The notes under the pieces were generated by a model that was given only the letters and a program-made list of their open reading frames with translations, had not been told where the DNA came from and did no database searches. Shown piece after piece: positions 7,376 to 11,490 of a stretch of 11,490 nt of DNA. Positions within the stretch are counted from its first letter, which is position 1. Each line of letters opens with the position of its first letter. Made by a program: the position numbers and the translations under genes. Source of the DNA: Saccoglossus kowalevskii (Eukaryota; Hemichordata; Enteropneusta; Harrimaniidae); NCBI RefSeq assembly GCF_000003605.2, contig NW_003120429.1:1588-13077 (forward strand). Reading direction: 5' to 3'.

Positions 7376-7380
7376 AAAAA

Positions 7381-7526
7381 AAGGGATTGTCAGTTTGTCC
7401 ATTAATGCTGTAAGTTAATGCTACCTTCAGGTGTTATCCAGAGTCTCATGTTGACTATGCGCCGGAACGTTTACTTTCTGATCAGTCTAAAATTTGACGG
7501 AGAAAAGGTCGGAATATTAAAAAATA
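7381..7526. other. Spacer between the two HINE-like copies
   Basis: A short interval without coding content. The part around 7440-7475 weakly resembles 2298-2335, suggesting it belongs to another repeat into which the elements inserted. Confidence 0.4.
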
Positions 7527-8643
7527 AACAAGCAGCCTCTCGGCTGAGATAGCTCCACTGTAAGCAAGGCACATTTCAATTAAAAAAGTGAAGATATCAT
7601 TAGAAAATGAACAATATGCATAGTATGTATAGCAATGTTTCTGTTTTCAACAAGAATTCAAAAATATCACTTTTTTACCAACAAGCAGCCTCTCGGCTGA
7701 GATGGCTCCGCTGTTAGCAATGCACATTTCAATTAAAGAACAGAAGATATCATTAGAAAATGAACAATGGGACTTGCTGTTTTCAACAAGAATTCAGAAA
7801 TATAATTTTTCACCATAAATGATTGTGGTTTTTAACAAGAAACAATATCACTTTTTACCAAACATGACAAAAATATTCGTCAAAATTAGAGAATTGAAGA
7901 TATCATTACAAAATCTGAGAGAGGTCCACATGTAGTACCTATATATGTAATATCAAAGCAATTGGACTTGCGGTTTTTAACGAGAAATCAAAAATATCAC
8001 TTTTTACCAACAAGCAGCCTCTCGGCTGAAGATATCATTAGAAAATGAACAATATGTATAGTATGTATAGCAATATCACTTTTTACTAAAAATGACATAA
8101 ATATTCACCAAAATTAGAGAATTAAAGATATCATTACAAAATGAACAATTCTGAGAGAGGTCCACATGTAGTACCTACGGTACATACGTTATATCAAAGC
8201 AATTGGACTTTTGGTTTTTAACAAGAAGACTTGCGGTTTTTAACAAGAAGACTTGCGGTTTTTAACGAGAAGTCGAAAATATCCACCAAAATTAGGGAAT
8301 TTAAGATATCATCATGAAATGAACAAATCTCAGAAAGGCCCACATGTAGTATCTATATATGTAATATCAAAGCAATTGGACTTGCGGTTTTTAACAAGAA
8401 GTCGAAAATATCACTTTTTTACCAAAAATTACAAAAATATTCACCAAAATAAAGGAATTTAAGATATCATCACGAAATGTACAAATCTAAGAGAGGTCTA
8501 CCCAAGGTACATATACACAAAGTATCAAAGCATTCAGGCTTGTAGTTTTCAAAAAAAAGTTGAAAATGTAAAACATTGACACCGACCACGGACAATCACT
8601 CATATGATGGGCTTCGCTCCACAAAGTCGACAGCAGAGCTAAA
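7527..8643 (+). mobile_element. HINE/pearl-like element, copy 2: composite with three heads and one tail
   Basis: Related to 6645-7380 but rearranged. The head AACAAGCAGCCTCTCGGCTG occurs three times in the same orientation, beginning near 7528, 7681 and 8010. The third head is shortened: after GGCTGA it jumps directly to AGATATCATTA, missing the TAGCTCCGCTGT part. Heads two and three both follow TCAC(T)nACCAA, so they replace the start of a core unit at the same place each time. Core anchors recur at 7875, 8103, 8281 and 8439; CACATGTAGTAC-type boxes lie near 7928, 8163 and 8341, then the terminal CCAAGGTAC variant near 8511. The tail (about 8575-8643) ends CGACAGCAGAGCTAAA but has lost the left arm of the hairpin and has no GACGCC tract. 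Non-coding; reading frames inside are accidental. Confidence 0.6.
8207..8272. repeat. Three-copy 22-bp tandem repeat within the element
   Basis: Three consecutive 22-bp units (8207-8228, 8229-8250, 8251-8272) of the form ACTTGCGGTTTTTAACAAGA plus AG. The first has TTTTGG instead of TTGCGG and the third has a single A-to-G change. Elsewhere this string occurs once per core unit, so this is a local expansion, probably by replication slippage. Confidence 0.9.
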
Positions 8644-8647
8644 CATA

Positions 8648-8710
8648 GTTGAACTCTGGTGACCTTGCCCTTTGTTATATAATATAATTCCCTTTATCAT
8701 AGTTTGTTTC
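8648..8710. repeat. Dispersed repeat R1, copy B, next to the HINE-like tail
   Basis: Matches 1720-1782 in the same orientation over about 63 bp (GTTGAACTCTGGTGACCTTG to CATAGTTTGTTTCA). It begins only about four bases after the AGCTAAA end of the composite element, so the element probably inserted at the edge of, or within, this repeat. Confidence 0.75.
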
Positions 8711-9550
8711 AATATAAATATGCATTGTCATAATAAATTTTGAATACAAACAAGTTTTGGGGTTGAACCAACAGTGGGGAATCAGTCTACCGAATGTCCT
8801 TAAAAGATGTAAATATCTTACATAAACATTGGTGCCTTATTTGTTTAATTATTTTAAGGAACATAATTTCCAGCTTTATTGAAAGTAATTGAGATATTTA
8901 GAATAAAAACAAATATCTCATTGCAAAAAAAAAAGTGCTGCATTTAGATTCATAAAACATGCAAGATAACAGAAAAATTTAGCTGATTTTAGTTCAAGTA
9001 TTTTGTACAGGTGTCTGTCAAAAATGAATGATTCACTGAGACAAATATGAACTGCTTCATTGTGTGACTACTGTATTATATGAAAAGTAAAAAAAACACC
9101 CTTTATGAATAGCTATCATGTTGCAAGCTCTGCTTTGTATGCAAATCAACTTAAATAGTTGGTGTCCAGTGGAGGGAGAAGTCAACAGTACTGTTGCCTC
9201 CTGAGAAACTACATCTTCAAACACTGCACTCTCTGAAGTGCGTTTTTAAACTAGTATTATAAAAACTCTATCATTCTGTTCTAATAGCTGAAACATATTC
9301 CTGTGAGTTTTCATTTGTCGAATGAACTGTTTGTCAAATACAGAATACATATATTTTAGAATAGAGTAAAAAAAAGAAAAGAAACTATTTTTGCCCATTC
9401 ATCCATTTTCGGGGTGATATATCATTGATTCAGCCCGGCGGTAGTGTAGTTTATTTATTATTATTTAGATGACAGTTATAACCAAGAGGTGAGAGACTAC
9501 TTACCGCGGCGACATGCATGTACGGTGACTGCGACCCCAATCATATTTAA
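8711..9550. other. AT-rich intergenic DNA, no gene recognised
   Basis: No credible coding frame, RNA gene or long repeat is visible. The one structural item is an imperfect inverted repeat: GCGGTAGTGTAGT (9438-9450) against ACTACTTACCGC (9497-9508). It spans about 71 bp and might be a small relic element or a hairpin. Short A-runs occur near 8928 and 9370. Confidence 0.5.
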
Positions 9551-9652
9551 ATTTTAATAAGCTAGGGTAAAACCCATGTTTATGCTATGAGAAAGGGCAG
9601 ATCTTGAACGTATTTTAGTGGAAATACATTTTTGCTTATCAATTTAATGCGA
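9551..9652. repeat. Duplicated block R4, copy A
   Basis: AATAAGCTAGGG, TTTATGCTA(T/C)GA, GCAGA(T/C)CTTGAACG and then CATTTTTG recur in the same order at 9945-10045. Spacing is near-constant, so the two blocks are a diverged direct repeat about 390 bp apart. The interval between them (9653-9944) shows no gene; minus-strand frames at 9580-9798 and 9675-9890 lack any recognisable motif. Confidence 0.65.
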
Positions 9653-9944
9653 GTGAATTTCCCTACTAACTTCCCTAGTTGTATGCGATGTCCAATATGG
9701 TGACCAAGGGCAAAAAGAGTGCTATGCAAATTAGCTTCAGTTGAAAATTTGAGTTTTCTGGGCGATAGGTACGTGAATTTGAACCAAAATGTTGGCACAT
9801 GACAGCGACAGCTACTGAAACGTTATTGAAGGCAAATGAACACGTCAGGCGAAAAAGACTGTTTTGAGTCGTGGGGTAAAATGGAGGCACATACCATTTC
9901 GATGCTTGAGGGGAATGGAAATCAGTTGATTTGAGGGTGTCACA

Positions 9945-10045
9945 ATAAGCTAGGGAGCAAATCGTTTTTTATGCTACGAAAAAATGCAGACCTTGAACGA
10001 ACTTTTTTGACTTTAGTACTACGTCATTTTTGTTTGATTACCTAA
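9945..10045. repeat. Duplicated block R4, copy B
   Basis: Second copy of the 9551-9652 block: AATAAGCTAGGG, TTTATGCTACGA, GCAGACCTTGAACG, CATTTTTGTTTGATTA. The resemblance fades after about 10045, where a more GC-rich stretch begins. Confidence 0.65.
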
Positions 10046-10052
10046 GGTTTTT

Positions 10053-10212
10053 AGGTCCATGTGCTGCAAGTTACAGAGCACATACCAAAGCGGCCGCCCC
10101 TCAGCAAATAATGAAGCAAAGGAATTTTCGATGTCGAAATCGCGAAACTCGCCCTTTTACGCAAACTGGGAAGTTTGAATTACTAAACGAAGTACAGGAC
10201 GACGAAGCTTAG
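10053..10212 (+). other. Possible terminal coding exon (weak candidate)
   Basis: A frame open from 10030 to the TAG at 10210-10212 reads through a stretch clearly more GC-rich than its surroundings. It translates to a hydrophilic, basic peptide with an acidic end (KFELLNEVQDDEA). A plausible splice acceptor, TAAGGTTTTTAG, ends at 10052, directly before the GC-rich part, so it could be the last exon of a gene lying upstream. Against this: no family is recognised, no AATAAA is evident shortly downstream, no partner exon is visible, and it sits between repeat copies. It may equally be a relic of a transposable element. Confidence 0.2.
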
Positions 10213-10247
10213 ATATCCAAGAGCTAACACATACAAAAAAAATTATT

Positions 10248-10362
10248 TCAAAAGTGAATATTTGTGGTGTATTTTACCTCTAACCAGACCGGAAGTGAGA
10301 TTTTGTTAATAATCTAAATATCCAAACATATTTTAGTATAAGGCAGTAATTAACCTTTCAAT
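10248..10362. repeat. Dispersed repeat R2, copy B
   Basis: Same orientation match to 2092-2201: TCAAAAGTGAATATTTGTGG, a GACCGG(A/C)AGTG core, TTTTGTTA, CCAAACATATTTTAGTATAA then GGCAGTAA. It has a small insertion (AATCTAAATAT region) and a small deletion relative to copy A. Non-coding. Confidence 0.75.
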
Positions 10363-10493
10363 TTCATTTCCTCTATTTATTTCATTAGTACTAATGACAA
10401 ACATGAAAGGATAAAGTACACATCAAGTACATATTATAAGTTGACTTATTACTGGTGACCTTAATTGCAAAGAATAATAGATACACAACCGCC

Positions 10494-10609
10494 ATCAGTC
10501 TGATTGTGAAAATGTTTTTTATAATATCAGTCTGAATATGAAAATGTTTTTTATAATATCAGTCTGAATATGAAAATGTTTTTTATAATATCAGTCTGAA
10601 TATGAAAAT
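10494..10609. repeat. 32-bp tandem repeat, about 3.6 copies
   Basis: Units 10494-10525, 10526-10557 and 10558-10589 are each 32 bp and begin ATCAGTCTGA; a partial unit follows to 10609. Units two and three are identical, and the first differs at two or three positions (GATTGTG against GAATATG). The near-identity implies recent expansion, so this locus is likely to vary in length between individuals. No coding role. Confidence 0.95.
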
Positions 10610-11490
10610 ACTACAGATTCTAGGAAAGTGCCTCAGTCAAATTTGATGTGAATTCAGTAATTTTTTAATGTTGAAATGTTTACCAAAATTAGTGACATAA
10701 TTGTGAAATGATGGTTGGTGTCTATGTAAATTTATTATCATTGGTACAACCTGTAAATATAGTTTTATGACTAAATTTTGGCTAGTGTGATAGACACCTT
10801 ATTAACAATATCCATCAGAAATATATCCATTTTAACATTTAAGTTATGATTAAAAACACCAAGAAACTAGGTCATATGAGGTGCAGAGTCATTAACTATC
10901 TTACCTGTGATTCAAATTACATTTCTGCTAGTAGTTATTGAGATACTCGTAGAACAAGATTTGACAAAGACATATACACCTCATTCTGTTTGCACACATG
11001 GGAAGCAAAAACTGATAAACAATTAATGTACATTATTTTATTGCAAGGACAAACCATGAGGTATGTAGAATTTGCATTTATAGGGGCTGGATACATGTAT
11101 TAGGAAATAAATGTTAAGACAAATCAGTGACAACTTATGTGGTATATATTCTTTCCTTTGGTGGTTACACACATTTTTGCACATACACAGTATCACTTTC
11201 AAATTGTCACTACATGTAGTTCAGCCCTAAGACTTTATCAAACAGATTGATTTTAATGCAAAGTTTGGATCATTATCTGAATTTTTTACTATCTCAATAC
11301 AGAATCAAAATAAGTTCAGACTTTGCATACTACGTTTATTCAAAACCACATTGTTGAAAATAATCCAGTCTTAAATGGGACTAAATGCAAGACAGTGGAG
11401 AATGATTTTGGAGAATTTTTATTATAGGATATCGATATGTTTGTACTTAACTAGGCATATATCAAAGTGCATACATGAACAAGAATGCCT
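10610..11490. other. AT-rich intergenic DNA, no gene recognised
   Basis: No reading frame of note, no RNA gene and no long repeat partner elsewhere in the window. I see nothing to annotate here. Confidence 0.5.

Larger units (their letters stand above)
6645..7380 (+). mobile_element. Non-autonomous HINE/DINE-1 or pearl-like element, copy 1
   Basis: A non-coding element of about 735 bp. The head is ACAAGCAGCCTCTTGGCTGA, whose CAGCC/GGCTG can fold as a tetraloop hairpin, followed by TAGCTCCGCTGT (6670-6681). The body is a series of diverged core units: the anchor ATTCaCCAAAATT recurs at 6821, 6978 and 7127, giving periods near 157 and 149 bp. Two units carry CACATGTAGTAC (6881, 7041) and the last is a variant with CCAAGGTAC (near 7190). 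The tail has a GACGCC microsatellite and a strong hairpin, ending AGCTAAA. ACAGCGGAGCTA (7365-7376) is the perfect complement of the head motif, i.e. a subterminal inverted repeat. Head hairpin, core repeats, microsatellite and 3' hairpin are the layout known for Helentron-derived DINE-1 elements and bivalve pearl elements. The family is assigned by architecture alone. Confidence 0.6.

Noticed and set aside
7103-7402. Minus-strand frame with a long arginine run
   Set aside because: The arginine run is the translated GACGCC/GAC microsatellite of a transposable element; not a protein.
6645-8643. CRISPR-like array
   Set aside because: Repeats are long (about 150-180 bp), diverged and without unique short spacers; the setting is eukaryotic. 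It fits a transposable element with core repeats.
9580-9890. Two overlapping minus-strand frames of about 70 codons
   Set aside because: Overlapping alternative frames without motifs, partly inside a duplicated non-coding block.

Overview
This window looks like nuclear DNA of an animal, most likely a marine invertebrate. It is AT-rich, shows no prokaryotic gene or operon structure, and is dominated by dispersed repeats and decayed transposable elements. Two element types point towards invertebrates: a DIRS-type tyrosine-recombinase retrotransposon, and short elements built like the DINE-1/Helentron-derived elements (HINEs) and the 'pearl' elements described from bivalve molluscs. A mollusc is a reasonable guess, but the sequence does not prove it. 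No intact host gene is visible. The only hint of a host exon is a weak candidate ending at 10212.

Layout. Positions 1-3351 are AT-rich and gene-free, with fragments of several dispersed repeats (1720-1782, 2092-2201, 2803-2990, 3053-3175). Positions 3352-6127 form one DIRS-like retrotransposon copy lying on the minus strand. It has inverted terminal repeats (3352-3549 and 5914-6127), an internal complementary region (3619-3722) matching both outer ends, a broken RNase H region, a connector region and a broken tyrosine recombinase. Gag and reverse transcriptase are missing, so the copy is internally deleted and dead. Positions 6128-6644 are AT-rich and include a second copy of the 2803-2990 repeat. 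Positions 6645-7380 and 7527-8643 are two related non-coding elements with a small 5' hairpin, repeating core units of about 150-180 bp and a tail ending in AGCTAAA. The first also has a GACGCC microsatellite and a 3' hairpin. The second is a composite with three head sequences in the same orientation and one tail. Positions 8648-11490 are AT-rich with more repeat copies (8648-8710, a duplicated block at 9551-9652 and 9945-10045, 10248-10362) and a 32-bp tandem repeat (10494-10609).

How it fits together. Nothing here encodes a working pathway. In life the DIRS proteins would copy RNA to DNA and insert a circular DNA intermediate by tyrosine recombination, using the internal complementary region as a circularisation template. 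In this copy the enzymes are lost or broken while the structural ends survive. The two shorter elements encode no protein and would have depended on an enzyme supplied elsewhere.
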